In this document: positions 7,316-16,223 of the stretch, piece by piece
How the letters are laid out: every line of letters starts with the position of its first letter
Numbering within the stretch: position 1 is the first letter of the stretch
Source: a virus
Length of the DNA: 64,000 bases
Virus record (IMG/VR): IMGVR_UViG_3300008952_000002
Coordinates: 1-64,000 of that record
Direction: 5' to 3' (one strand)
Made by a program: the position numbers and the translations under genes
Notes under the pieces: model-generated
What the model was told of the DNA's origin: nothing
Databases searched by the model: none
The model's input: the letters and a program-made list of their open reading frames with translations, nothing else

Positions 7316-10300
7316 TATTAGAATAACGTTCTTCGAAAAAGGCTTTTAACCATGGCCAATCATAACTGTTTAACAATGCGTTATAATCACCATTTTCTTG
7401 TTCGTAATACTCTAATGCATCATTTGCTCCTGCCAAGCACCATTCCGCGTTCTGCCCTTCTGCAATAGTACACCATACTTTAAGTCTATATGCAATTTCT
7501 GGTCTAGGATCACCTAAATCTACTTCACGTTTAAGTTTTAATACTTCTCTAAATGCACTTCTCCAAGTTACCCATGGATCTTCATTGAATCTACTAATAC
7601 TAGCAACAATAGGAATAGTGTCGTGATTGCTACTTAAAGTAAAGTCTAATCCGGGCTTAGTATCTAAAGTTAACTGTCTATTATACATGTTAATATTCAT
7701 AGCACCATATTCTAATCCGTTAAGAGGATTACGACTGTGTAACATATAATGTTTTGTTTCTTCTAAATAATTAGGAACTAGGTCAAATTTAAAATCTGGC
7801 ATCACTTCTGTTTTTGCAAATACAGCATAAAACCATTCTGTTCTGCTAAGATTCGCGGCCGCTTGATATGCCTGTGTTCTACCATTCACGCCGCTACTTC
7901 TTAATAGTGTATTTGTACAGTTGTTATTCTTATATACTTCTACTAAGTGATCCCAATTTTTATTGGCGTTTTTTTCTCCATTGGAAATAAACACAATATC
8001 TAGTGGTTTATCTTCGCATTTGAACCCCGAATGGCGCAATATATGCGGGTAGTCATATAATTGTGTTCGAAATTCCCTTTTACAGTCACGGGGTACTAAG
8101 GACACGCTACCACTCCTGTTAAAAACGTGAAGTTCTGGCGTTTTCCAGAAAGGAGGATCATAATCTATAGTCTTTTGATTGTTGTGTAAAATCCATCCAT
8201 ATAATGTATCTAGTTCATGTATATTATTAACTATAGGCCAACTACAACGCGAAACATTAATATCTTTAACATAGTTAACTGTATCAAACCAACCCAATAC
8301 TTTTAAATTACTAGATTGTTCTTTAAACTTTTTAACAGGTACATAAAAAGTGTCGCCTTCAAGTTGCTTATTACTAGGAAATACATGAAGCATGTCTTGT
8401 TGCCATGGCTCAGGTTCCCAGCCGAAGTCAAATGATGAATAATCACATATACTCCCGCATACCCATATATAATCTTCGTCTGTTCTTTCTACAATACGTG
8501 TTAATGTTTCTAACCAATTACCAAAGAATCTTGCTTTATTATATTCTAGTAATGGCGCAAAATCTACGTTGTTACCAAAATCAACATACCATATTTCTCT
8601 ATTGTCGTCGTACAATTGTACCTGTTGATCTTCTACAAAATTTAAATTATAAACATCTTCAATATTTTCTGCCCAGTCAAAGGTGCGAATAAAATCATCA
8701 GCATTTACTAAAAACGTGTTACTCCACTTGTTCCACTTACTGCCAAATACATGTAGCATTCCATTTTGCCATGGTTCGCAATGCCAATCAAAGTTAAAAC
8801 TGTCATAATTGTTCTCGCTCGAAATCGCCCAGAATCGCCCTGTATTGGATTTTTTAGCACACCGTAGTAGTGTATCACGTATATTCCCAAAGAACCGTGT
8901 CTTGACCATCTGTGGGTGTCTTAGAAGCAGTGATTTAAAGCGTTCTGCGCTATTTTCTCCTCCCTTGTCGATATAGAAGATATCCAGGGTGCTATTCGCT
9001 ACTACCTTCTGATCTCCCACAAAATTTAAGTGGGTATTGCCTTTTAAGTAGGCAGGAGCATTTACGTAGAATGTTTGGCTATGCTTTTGCCATTGAGACC
9101 CAAACACGTGAACATAATCCATTTGGCTTGCGTCTGGGTGCCAACTAAAGTCAAACTCTTCATAATCCATTTCTGAATTCAACGCCCAAAAGCGTTCAGT
9201 AGGATGATCGTTTATTAAATCCTCTAGTGTTGTTTCAATATTATAACGAGGCAATGTGTCGCTTTTACTTGTTACACGTTGGTCTGTTACATAGTTTATT
9301 TTTGGATTAGAATTATTGCCATTGTAGTAAAACGTCTTACTAGTCTTTTGCCATTGTGATCCAAACACATGTTTAAAGTCTTTTTGTGACTCTTCTGGAT
9401 GCCAGCTAAAATCAAATGTGCTATAGTCTGTTTCACTATCTGTATGCCAATGTTCTGTAGTGGGCAATGCTTTTGCTCTTGGTTCATCAATATAATTTAT
9501 TTTAGTCGCACCTTCTACTTCATATATAGGTCCACCATCTTCCTGCCATTGTGTACCAAAAACATATATGTATGGGGGATCATCTGGATCAGGCATCCAA
9601 CTAAAATCAAAACTATCTTCGTCTATATTACTAGGAATAATCCAATCTTCTTTTTTAGGTAGTGGTCTAATAACCTGGTCGCTTACGTATTTCTTTGGTG
9701 CACCTTCTTTTGTAGTATAACAAACATTGCTATTACGTTGCCATAATGAAGGAAATACATATGTGTAGTCGCCGTGCGAGGGATCAGGATGCCAACTAAA
9801 GTCAAACTCACTTGTGTCTATATTGTCTGGCAATTCCCAATTATCTAGACAGTTGGTACGTTTTGTTACTTGGTCGCTAATATACTTTTTAGGCGAATCG
9901 AGGGCAGTTACATAATATGTGCCGCCATCACGTTGCCATTGCGAAGGGAAAACATACGTGTAGTTACCATATGATGGGTCAGGATGCCAGCTAAAATCGA
10001 AATTAGTATAGTCAGTATATTTGTTGAGACTCCAATTATCTTTATTTGGTATTCTTTTTGTTACCTGATCACTAACATACTTACGCGGTGCATTAGGACT
10101 TGTAACATAGTATGTACCGCCATCTCTTTGCCATTGTGAAGGAAACACATAAGTAAAATCTCCGTGTGATGGATCAGGATGCCAACTAAAGTCAAAGTTA
10201 CTGTAGTCTGTATCTTCATGTAGTTTCCAACCGTGTTTAATATCGCTAGTATGTTTAATATTATCTGCAGACACAACACTAGTATCGGAACTAACAGGAA

Positions 10301-10949
10301 CATCTCTTATTGTTGTTTGGTCATTAGCGTACTTACGCGGTGCGCCGGGTTCTGTAATATAGTGTGTTCCACTATCACGTTGCCATTGCGAAGCGAAAAC
10401 ATACGTGTAAGGTTTTTCAGCAGGATCGGGGTGCCAACTAAAGTCGAACTCAGTTGTGTCTACATTCGGTAGTTTCCAGTTATCCAAACAGTTTGTGCGT
10501 TTTGTTACCTGATCACTAACATACTTCTTAGGCGCGCCAGGCTCTGTAACATAGTACGTGCCACCATCTCTTTGCCACTGCGAAGGAAAGACGTATGTAA
10601 AATCGTCATCCAAATTGTCAGGATGCCAACTGAAGTCGAAGTTACTGTAATCAGTATCGTCATTGAGAATCCAATTTCTTTTCGTAGATTCTCGTGGAAC
10701 AACATTACTATTATGTAATTTTATTTGTTCTTCGGGATGTTGCTTATTGACTAATCTTATTCCGCCGTCACGTTGCCATTTGCTTGGGAAGATATGTACA
10801 AACTCGGATTCCCATGGTACAGGAACCCAATTGAAATCAAACCCAGTACAATCAACACCATGATCAACGTACCAAAAATATCTCGTTTTGCATTTGGCGG
10901 CCGCCTCGTGAATGTCATCGATGTCATCCCTGCTTATTATGTCATACAT
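7275..10949 (-). CDS. Multi-repeat FDFSW protein with C-terminal glycosyltransferase-like domain
   Basis: 1224 residues. About eleven modules each carry a core of the form FDFSWHPDP, then YVFPSQWQR, a short strand such as TYYVT, and a DQV element. The FDFSW cores lie near residues 36, 104, 168, 252, 317, 382, 447, 512, 600, 718 and 840; from 252 to 512 the spacing is exactly 65. Later modules are longer and add an LDIFYIDKG start and a TGRFWA strand. The C-terminal 245 residues (from about 980, LDIVFISNGEK) resemble the glycosyltransferase-like protein encoded at 29707-30633: NPLNGLEYG matches NVINGLMYG and TWRSAFRE matches AWRAGFRE. The DGD of that relative is absent here (AVFAKTEVMPD). I infer an array derived from a glycosyltransferase-like fold, perhaps glycan-binding. 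No signal peptide. Confidence 0.75.
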   Translation of the reverse strand: MYDIISRDDIDDIHEAAAKCKTRYFWYVDHGVDCTGFDFNWVPVPWESEFVHIFPSKWQRDGGIRLVNKQHPEEQIKLHNSNVVPRESTKRNWILNDDTDYSNFDFSWHPDNLDDDFTYVFPSQWQRDGGTYYVTEPGAPKKYVSDQVTKRTNCLDNWKLPNVDTTEFDFSWHPDPAEKPYTYVFASQWQRDSGTHYITEPGAPRKYANDQTTIRDVPVSSDTSVVSADNIKHTSDIKHGWKLHEDTDYSNFDFSWHPDPSHGDFTYVFPSQWQRDGGTYYVTSPNAPRKYVSDQVTKRIPNKDNWSLNKYTDYTNFDFSWHPDPSYGNYTYVFPSQWQRDGGTYYVTALDSPKKYISDQVTKRTNCLDNWELPDNIDTSEFDFSWHPDPSHGDYTYVFPSLWQRNSNVCYTTKEGAPKKYVSDQVIRPLPKKEDWIIPSNIDEDSFDFSWMPDPDDPPYIYVFGTQWQEDGGPIYEVEGATKINYIDEPRAKALPTTEHWHTDSETDYSTFDFSWHPEESQKDFKHVFGSQWQKTSKTFYYNGNNSNPKINYVTDQRVTSKSDTLPRYNIETTLEDLINDHPTERFWALNSEMDYEEFDFSWHPDASQMDYVHVFGSQWQKHSQTFYVNAPAYLKGNTHLNFVGDQKVVANSTLDIFYIDKGGENSAERFKSLLLRHPQMVKTRFFGNIRDTLLRCAKKSNTGRFWAISSENNYDSFNFDWHCEPWQNGMLHVFGSKWNKWSNTFLVNADDFIRTFDWAENIEDVYNLNFVEDQQVQLYDDNREIWYVDFGNNVDFAPLLEYNKARFFGNWLETLTRIVERTDEDYIWVCGSICDYSSFDFGWEPEPWQQDMLHVFPSNKQLEGDTFYVPVKKFKEQSSNLKVLGWFDTVNYVKDINVSRCSWPIVNNIHELDTLYGWILHNNQKTIDYDPPFWKTPELHVFNRSGSVSLVPRDCKREFRTQLYDYPHILRHSGFKCEDKPLDIVFISNGEKNANKNWDHLVEVYKNNNCTNTLLRSSGVNGRTQAYQAAANLSRTEWFYAVFAKTEVMPDFKFDLVPNYLEETKHYMLHSRNPLNGLEYGAMNINMYNRQLTLDTKPGLDFTLSSNHDTIPIVASISRFNEDPWVTWRSAFREVLKLKREVDLGDPRPEIAYRLKVWCTIAEGQNAEWCLAGANDALEYYEQENGDYNALLNSYDWPWLKAFFEERYSNISNPLPLDTEEEF
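9401..10196 (-). repeat. 195-bp tandem coding repeat
   Basis: Within the FDFSW gene, five consecutive module cores (anchored on the minus-strand FDFSW codons near 10182, 9987, 9792, 9597 and 9401) are spaced 195-196 bp apart. The DNA, as well as the protein, stays similar between neighbours, especially in 9790-10640. This points to recent tandem duplication or ongoing homogenisation. More diverged copies extend from about 8417 to 10843. Confidence 0.85.
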
Positions 10950-10997
10950 GTGGGAAATCTTACTGTATATAATATTTAATTTTGTTAATAGAATTTA

Positions 10998-11924
10998 CTA
11001 CAATTCTTGAATCAATAAATCTGAATTATGATAATTATGATAATCATCTACAATATAGTTTATTTTACCAAGCGGAATGCCACACATTCTAGGATCATAT
11101 TCTAAGTTATATTGTTGCAACCATTTGTAAAATATTTTGTTTTTGCAAAAATCTACTGGCGTTTTGTTAGGATAAAGTACAAACATACCAGTATAATTAT
11201 TTAAATATTGTATATCCCATTCAGTAGGATTATCATGATTTATAAATCCTGTTATGTAATCTTTGCCTAGTAAATCTACTTTTAGCCACACATTCCAATT
11301 ATTACTATCATCTGCCGCACTTAAACATTCTTCGGGTGTAATAGGACAATGAACACTTTCTGACAGATACATGTTTTCATTATATAAATGATACTGTATA
11401 CTGAAATAATCTAAAATAGGAATACTTTGCAAATGGGGAGTTCTTGTATAACTATCTAAGTCATGAACTGCTTGGTTGATTTCTTGTATTCTGTTAATCC
11501 AATTGGATGTATCCTCTTCTTTTTTAATCATTCCATTTTTTAATAAATCTCTTCCATGAGGTTCGCGAATACCATTAGTAAAATGCCTATGGAATGTGTT
11601 TAAATATTGCTGTGCTTCTAATCCATTTTCTAAGAAAATATCATAACTTGGAAAATTATCTGAATCATATGGGAATATATGTGTATTTGTAATAGAGTTT
11701 AGGTATAACCCCGCGTCTCTAATAGAATCAATTGATTTTTTAACTATGTCTATAGACGGTGCTGGCTTCCACGAATTTGTTGGATATAGATAATTTAGCG
11801 TATATGCTTGGAAATTAGAGTTTATATATTTCCAATGTTCGAACCATTTGTTAACAAATGGATGATTCCGAAACTCAATAACTGCCAAAGAACGCCCTTG
11901 GCTAACTAGTTCAATCCTGTTCAT
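10998..11924 (-). CDS. Hypothetical protein, paralogue of the 17164-18270 protein
   Basis: 308 residues from ATG 11924, preceded by AGGAAAA; an upstream in-frame TTG is less likely. I do not recognise a named family. It shares a layout with the protein at 17164-18270: a middle segment with LNTFHRHF (compare FNWLHRWFE), an INQAVHDLD helix (compare LNLLCHEFE), then a strand-rich part (WNVWLKVDLLGKDYITGF, compare GGVYVGVNKAVGK). It lies between the FDFSW gene and the 24-gene run and is preceded by an exact late-promoter box about 118 nt upstream. It is rich in Asn, Tyr and Trp. No membrane segment or signal. Confidence 0.6.
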   Translation of the reverse strand: MNRIELVSQGRSLAVIEFRNHPFVNKWFEHWKYINSNFQAYTLNYLYPTNSWKPAPSIDIVKKSIDSIRDAGLYLNSITNTHIFPYDSDNFPSYDIFLENGLEAQQYLNTFHRHFTNGIREPHGRDLLKNGMIKKEEDTSNWINRIQEINQAVHDLDSYTRTPHLQSIPILDYFSIQYHLYNENMYLSESVHCPITPEECLSAADDSNNWNVWLKVDLLGKDYITGFINHDNPTEWDIQYLNNYTGMFVLYPNKTPVDFCKNKIFYKWLQQYNLEYDPRMCGIPLGKINYIVDDYHNYHNSDLLIQEL

Positions 11925-12041
11925 CAAATGTTTTCCTAATCGAAAAACTATTTGATCGAATTTAATTATTAATTAATTGAAAATATTATTTGATTGAACT
12001 TGTTTATATTAATTTTATAGAAATTTTTATAGTATTAATTA

Positions 12042-12049
12042 TATTTATA
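12042..12049 (-). promoter_or_regulatory. T4-type late promoter TATAAATA
   Basis: Exact TATAAATA on the minus strand, 6 nt beyond the stop of the sulfotransferase-like gene and about 118 nt upstream of the ATG at 11924. The intervening 11925-12041 is very AT-rich, with no gene or convincing hairpin, and would be a long leader. It should be read by gp55, and would place the 10998 gene and possibly the FDFSW gene under late control. Confidence 0.6.
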
Positions 12050-12054
12050 TTATG

Positions 12055-12627
12055 TCATACATTTGCTAATTCAGGATAAAAAACTGTTTGTTGAAGATTA
12101 AACGCTCGCCATATTTTTAAACAATATTCTTCTATGTCGCTTCTATTAAGCACATCTAAAATACCATCATAATTTAAGATTGCTTTTTTATAATATTCTA
12201 GATCGCGTTTTGTGTATATACTGTTTAAATTTTTCTGTGCTATGGTATCATATAATATGAACTGGTATGGGCGAGTTGCTATAAGCGGTACCATGGTATC
12301 TGTAAAATCTTTAAGGTATTGGCATGCTGAACCAACAACTTGATATGGTATTTCTTGCGGAGATAAATCTGTTAATGGTCGATTTTTTGTGCCCACGCTA
12401 TACCCATCTTTATCAGCATTAAACATACTATAAGAGTTAGATATAATTTGGTCTCTAGGATTACGCACTAAAACTATTAGATGTTTTCCTTTTTCATCAT
12501 ATAATTTTTTAGCGTAATCTGCTTCATGTCTAAATTCGCACTCATGCCCTTGGTTTTTAAAATAACTTTGCAAATAATGATTACCACTCCTTTTTGCGCC
12601 ATATATTACTATTGTATTTTTATCCAT
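12055..12627 (-). CDS. Sulfotransferase-like P-loop protein
   Basis: 190 residues. Sulfotransferases move sulfate from PAPS to sugars, proteins or small molecules. Seen: an N-terminal strand and phosphate-binding loop (VIYGAKRSGNHYL, about residues 8-20) similar to the 5'-phosphosulfate loop, and a second element VLVRNPRDQIISNSYS (about 52-67) that fits the 3'-phosphate-binding motif, with Arg and Ser in expected places. It is somewhat short for the family. It is the last gene of the 24-gene run, 4 nt after the carbamoyltransferase. PAPS synthesis genes are not in this window, so the donor would come from the host. The acceptor is unknown. Confidence 0.75.
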   Translation of the reverse strand: MDKNTIVIYGAKRSGNHYLQSYFKNQGHECEFRHEADYAKKLYDEKGKHLIVLVRNPRDQIISNSYSMFNADKDGYSVGTKNRPLTDLSPQEIPYQVVGSACQYLKDFTDTMVPLIATRPYQFILYDTIAQKNLNSIYTKRDLEYYKKAILNYDGILDVLNRSDIEEYCLKIWRAFNLQQTVFYPELANV

Positions 12628-12631
12628 TATA

Positions 12632-14299
12632 TTAAAACCTCACATGCCTACCCATGGTAACTGCACCGGCGGCAGTATATACAGGAATGCCATATTTTTT
12701 AGTAAATCTTATAGCATCGGCAACATCATTTACCATTGGCTCACCTCTAATATTTAAACTGGTATTTAATAACATTGGACAACCTGTATAGTATTCCCAC
12801 ATTTTAAGTAAATTTCTTACATTTGGATTATCATTTGGGCCTACTGTTTGCACTCTACTTGTTCCGTCTGCATGTACAATAGCCGGGAACTCTTTTGGCT
12901 TCTTACATTTGGCTACAAACTGCATATAAGGAGATGCTAATTTCCTTTTATTGCGATGTAGTATTACGCCATGTTTGTTTGCATAATCTGCTCTAGTTGC
13001 TGTTTCAAACAATAAAGTATCTGGCATATCAAAATACTCATGTGCTCTTTCTTCTAATATCATTGGCGCAAATGGACGAAACTTTTGTCTGCGTTTTATT
13101 TCATTTACTTTATCTTTAATATCATCACCGCGTGGATCTGCTAATAAACTTCTATTGCCTAATGCTCTTGGACCAAACTCTGCTTTACCGTTAGCAACAC
13201 CCACGATGTTTCCTTCTAACAACTCTTTTATAATCTCTGCTTCTGGATATTGGCCACTAATATCATAGCCGAGATATGGATGCTCCCAATTTAATTTTTT
13301 ACCATATGTTAATGCGGCGGCACCTAAACTGCTACCAGCATCTCCTGGATTAGGCATAATCCAAATATTATTCCAGTTATTTGCTACTTTTGTATTTGCA
13401 ACGCAATTTAATGCAACGCCGCCCATATAAACTAAATTTGTAGATTTGCAATGTTTTTTAGCGTGAGTCATAATATGGCCTACCATAAACTCTAAAACTT
13501 GTTGCGAAGATGCCGCAATGTCATAATTATCTTGATCTTCCATTTCTGCCAAGTAATTGGCCGCGAGCCGTGCGCCGTACCGAAGTTCATTACTTCGCCA
13601 ATTTGTACCAGCGTGTAAGTTCTCTTTTAGTTTAAAAACTATTTTATTTAAGTTATTTGTTTCCCAAAAGGTATCAATTAAGTCTCGCGAATATATTGGA
13701 AATCCATATGCGGCCATTCCCATTAAAATGTATTCTTCATCTAGTGGGCGTAGGCCTACGCGATCAGTCATAGCACTATAAAACAAACCAATACTATTTG
13801 GATATTTTGCACCCCAAACTTTTTCGTATTTTGCATAACCATTGTGATTGTATTGTGCATTCCATATTGTAATAGTATCCCATTCTCCTATCGCGTCAAT
13901 AACTACTATAGTTGCATCATTAAATGGACTTGTTTGAAAGCCCGCGGCGGCATGGGATAAATGGTGATTATGATAATTAAAATGTTTGGTAAAATTCCAA
14001 CTTAATTCAGTTTGCTTAACAAGCATTTTTTTAATGGAAAGATTTTTTAAACTTAATGCATCTTTCCATTGTCCGGAATATGCTTGGCGAGTTTTTTTAA
14101 TCCATGGATTTTCGTAATACGAAACAACTTCGGGAAATCCATGTTTAAGTGCGTCAATTATTAATTCATAATTTAAGTTATTGTCGTGTTTTTGCTTACT
14201 ATATCTTTCCGCGTGTCCAGCAAAAAGTATATTTCCAGAATCGTCTATTAAACTGGCGGCAGCGTCATGAAACCCGCAACTTATTCCTAATATTTTCAT
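12632..14299 (-). CDS. O-carbamoyltransferase (NodU/CmcH/TobZ family)
   Basis: 555 residues, about full length. Family members make carbamoyl-adenylate from carbamoyl phosphate and ATP, then pass the carbamoyl group to a hydroxyl of a sugar or antibiotic. Seen: N-terminal Kae1-like domain with MKILGISCGFHDAAA, HHLSHAAAGF, VIDAIGEWDT, MGGVALNC and NPGDAGSSLGAA, then the C-terminal YrdC-like carbamoyltransferase part with EFGPRALGNRS, KFRPFAPMIL, LLNTSLNIRGEP and a final GRH. The usual metal-binding histidines in HHLSHA are present. The gene overlaps the SGNH hydrolase upstream by about 35 nt. In this context it probably carbamoylates a sugar made or attached by the neighbouring enzymes. Confidence 0.95.
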   Translation of the reverse strand: MKILGISCGFHDAAASLIDDSGNILFAGHAERYSKQKHDNNLNYELIIDALKHGFPEVVSYYENPWIKKTRQAYSGQWKDALSLKNLSIKKMLVKQTELSWNFTKHFNYHNHHLSHAAAGFQTSPFNDATIVVIDAIGEWDTITIWNAQYNHNGYAKYEKVWGAKYPNSIGLFYSAMTDRVGLRPLDEEYILMGMAAYGFPIYSRDLIDTFWETNNLNKIVFKLKENLHAGTNWRSNELRYGARLAANYLAEMEDQDNYDIAASSQQVLEFMVGHIMTHAKKHCKSTNLVYMGGVALNCVANTKVANNWNNIWIMPNPGDAGSSLGAAALTYGKKLNWEHPYLGYDISGQYPEAEIIKELLEGNIVGVANGKAEFGPRALGNRSLLADPRGDDIKDKVNEIKRRQKFRPFAPMILEERAHEYFDMPDTLLFETATRADYANKHGVILHRNKRKLASPYMQFVAKCKKPKEFPAIVHADGTSRVQTVGPNDNPNVRNLLKMWEYYTGCPMLLNTSLNIRGEPMVNDVADAIRFTKKYGIPVYTAAGAVTMGRHVRF

Positions 14300-14912
14300 A
14301 GATAATCTCTGCTATTTCAGCATGTGCCAATTTTCCTGGATGGCCTTTAGGACCGTGATCCATACCATACACCCAATTAACTATTGCTTGGTTTGGCCAC
14401 CCTATAAAATACTTATCGTCAACTAGGTCTTTAAACTCAGAATTACATTGTGGTATTACTTTTTCATTATCAAAAGCATTAAGCATCAAATAAGGTATAC
14501 GTCTAGACTCGAAAAAATCCTGTAATTCTCTTATTTGTACAAAAAAATTATCTAATAGATAATTTTTTTCATTCTCTCCTAACACAATATTCTTTGGTAT
14601 AGTTTCGTTTGGCCCCAATCGAATATACGAAGTCCATTGTATTACAGCACATTCTATTTCAGTTACTGAATTCAATGATTTCCTTTTACCAGTATTAAAA
14701 ACAGATAGTCTGGCCAAATCGTTAAAAAAGTTTTTGGTAGTTTCTACTATACGATTATTTGCGGCACCGGAACGTGCAAAATTAACTACTTGAAGTCTAG
14801 TTATTTCACCCAACTTGGCTGGCCAACATTCAGAAAACGGATGTTCTAACTCATCCCCAAACGTAAAACTATCACCGTTTGTGAATATTATTTTTTCTTG
14901 ACTAATATCCAT
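14265..14912 (-). CDS. SGNH/GDSL-type hydrolase 1
   Basis: 215 residues from ATG 14912; a GTG at 14924 would add four residues. SGNH hydrolases are esterases, or acyl-handling enzymes that act on glycans. Seen: block I NGDSFTFGDE with the nucleophile Ser, block II/III RSGAANNR, and block V near the C terminus (DHGPKGHPGKLAHAEIA), where the Asp and His of the catalytic set should lie. No signal peptide, so it acts in the cytoplasm. It overlaps the Smr gene by 25 nt and the carbamoyltransferase by 35 nt. The same fold occurs again at 16328-17155. Likely role: adding, moving or removing O-acyl groups on a phage-made glycan. Confidence 0.82.
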   Translation of the reverse strand: MDISQEKIIFTNGDSFTFGDELEHPFSECWPAKLGEITRLQVVNFARSGAANNRIVETTKNFFNDLARLSVFNTGKRKSLNSVTEIECAVIQWTSYIRLGPNETIPKNIVLGENEKNYLLDNFFVQIRELQDFFESRRIPYLMLNAFDNEKVIPQCNSEFKDLVDDKYFIGWPNQAIVNWVYGMDHGPKGHPGKLAHAEIAEIIYENIRNKLRVS

Positions 14913-15121
14913 AGGTAAAAGCACCCGCCGTCGTCGCTTTGTTCTATTTTTCTTACTAGTGGGCTACATTCGATCCACAGTGGGAATTCTTGGCAAATAC
15001 TTCCTTTGCCTGTAATTATTTTTATTTTTTTAATTCTTTCTTCATGGCATTCTTTAATAGTAGCAATAATGTCATCATATGCTTCTTGTATGGAATAGCC
15101 GTGGTAGTCGATTACTATCAT
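14888..15121 (-). CDS. Stand-alone Smr domain protein
   Basis: 77 residues, essentially a bare Smr domain as found at the C terminus of MutS2, where it can nick or bind nucleic acid. Seen: the IDYHG (DxHG) motif at residues 4-8 followed by SIQEA, and the IITGKGS loop near residue 36. The C-terminal strand (CFYLWILVKK) fits the fold, but the usual glycine-rich segment after TGKG is altered. It is tied to its neighbours by an ATGA overlap with the radical SAM gene upstream and a 25-nt overlap with the SGNH gene. Why a nucleic-acid type domain sits in this pathway is unclear. Confidence 0.8.
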   Translation of the reverse strand: MIVIDYHGYSIQEAYDDIIATIKECHEERIKKIKIITGKGSICQEFPLWIECSPLVRKIEQSDDGGCFYLWILVKKK

Positions 15122-16188
15122 ATATTAATTAATGAACCCTTTAATGTTATATATCCATTTTTATAATGTTGGTGATTTTTAAGTTTGTTTAACATGTTTA
15201 TGCAATCACTGTACAATGAATTGTTTGGCAAAAAAACTGCTTGCTCTAAAAATAAGTTGGTATTGTAATTGTTAACCCACCAAGAACCCCAATCTTCTAT
15301 ACTACTAATAGTGGCACCAACATTGTACTTTTGACATAGGTTTGCAAAATTTATAACATCCCTATAATTATTTTTTTGTAATACGAATGATAAATGAAAA
15401 TAACGATTGTTCTCTTTCAAAAAGTCTAGACTATCAATAACAGTACTCCAGTTACCTGGGTAACGCACTTTTCTATATACTTCTTCACTTCCTGCATCAA
15501 TACTAACTGCAAAAGATGTTACTTGATCCATAACTTTTGAATTTAAAAGCTTTTTATAATTTATGCGTGTGGCGTTTGACCGAATTGTAAATTTATGATT
15601 TTTTCTAGGAATATAATTATAGATTATATCACCATAAATTCCACTAGCAAATGGTTCTCCGTCGCCTCCCAATTCTATTAAAGACGCGTGTTCAAAGTTT
15701 GACACCAAATCTAAAAAATGCATTGCATAACTTTTTCTTAACTCAAATTCAGGACCCTTATTAATAAACCTAAATTCTGGCCGGCAACTTGGACATTGTA
15801 AATTGCAACTATCATCAATAGCAAATATAAATGAATACCTTTGAGGGAAATCACCGAATCGTATAGGCCCGGTGCATTTTGCTGTATTACAAAACTTAAA
15901 ACTGCTTCCTGCTGAAGTATGTTCTTGTAGTTTTTTAGCAATTGAATTGTTCCATATTTCTTCTATAGTGTTAAAATCTTTTATATTACCAATTAGATAA
16001 GGTAAATGACCATGGCATGAACAGATGAATACGTGGCCAAGTTTGTTAACAAGAATTGAACTGCTTGGCATTATACAATAAACATCTTCTTTAAAAGGAT
16101 GTAATTGGTTATCTCCCAATTTATACTTGTGTCTAATAGAACTTATTGAAGGTGTGCTTCTTATATAACGTAAGTAATCAACTTTCAT
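15118..16188 (-). CDS. Radical SAM protein 1, N-terminal cysteine-cluster domain (group A)
   Basis: 356 residues. Seen: an N-terminal accessory cysteine set (YCIMP, CSCHGH, then FCNTAKC before residue 110) with the IEEIWN helix typical of SPASM/twitch domains, followed by the radical SAM motif CNLQCPSC near residues 128-135. Usually the accessory domain follows the radical SAM barrel; here it precedes it. The GGEP motif reads GGDGEPF, with an extra DG. It closely resembles the protein at 20871-22007 (shared CNLQCPSCR, TIRSNAT, SIDAG and FVLQKNN or FVVQKNN). It should bind one [4Fe-4S] cluster for SAM cleavage and probably one accessory cluster. Substrate unknown. Confidence 0.88.
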   Translation of the reverse strand: MKVDYLRYIRSTPSISSIRHKYKLGDNQLHPFKEDVYCIMPSSSILVNKLGHVFICSCHGHLPYLIGNIKDFNTIEEIWNNSIAKKLQEHTSAGSSFKFCNTAKCTGPIRFGDFPQRYSFIFAIDDSCNLQCPSCRPEFRFINKGPEFELRKSYAMHFLDLVSNFEHASLIELGGDGEPFASGIYGDIIYNYIPRKNHKFTIRSNATRINYKKLLNSKVMDQVTSFAVSIDAGSEEVYRKVRYPGNWSTVIDSLDFLKENNRYFHLSFVLQKNNYRDVINFANLCQKYNVGATISSIEDWGSWWVNNYNTNLFLEQAVFLPNNSLYSDCINMLNKLKNHQHYKNGYITLKGSLINI

Positions 16189-16190
16189 TT

Positions 16191-16223
16191 AAATATTTAT
16201 TAATAAATATTTAAATATTTATT
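16191..16223 (-). promoter_or_regulatory. AT palindrome and late-promoter-like boxes before radical SAM gene 1
   Basis: A perfect 22-bp palindrome (AAATATTTATT followed by its complement, 16191-16212) lies just upstream of the ATG at 16188. Minus-strand AATAAATA boxes, matching the late motif at 7 of 8 positions, occur at 16223-16216 and 16201-16194. The first is well placed (about 28 nt upstream) for an internal late promoter. It overlaps the end of the 44-codon gene. The region is so AT-rich that chance is possible. Confidence 0.35.

Noticed and set aside
8417-10843. Regularly spaced repeats that might suggest a CRISPR array
   Set aside because: The unit is about 195 bp, keeps the reading frame, and is protein-coding throughout; there are no short identical repeats with unique spacers.
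11925-12054. A tRNA or small RNA gene in the AT-rich gap
   Set aside because: No cloverleaf, CCA or GC-rich stem can be formed; only the late promoter box stands out.
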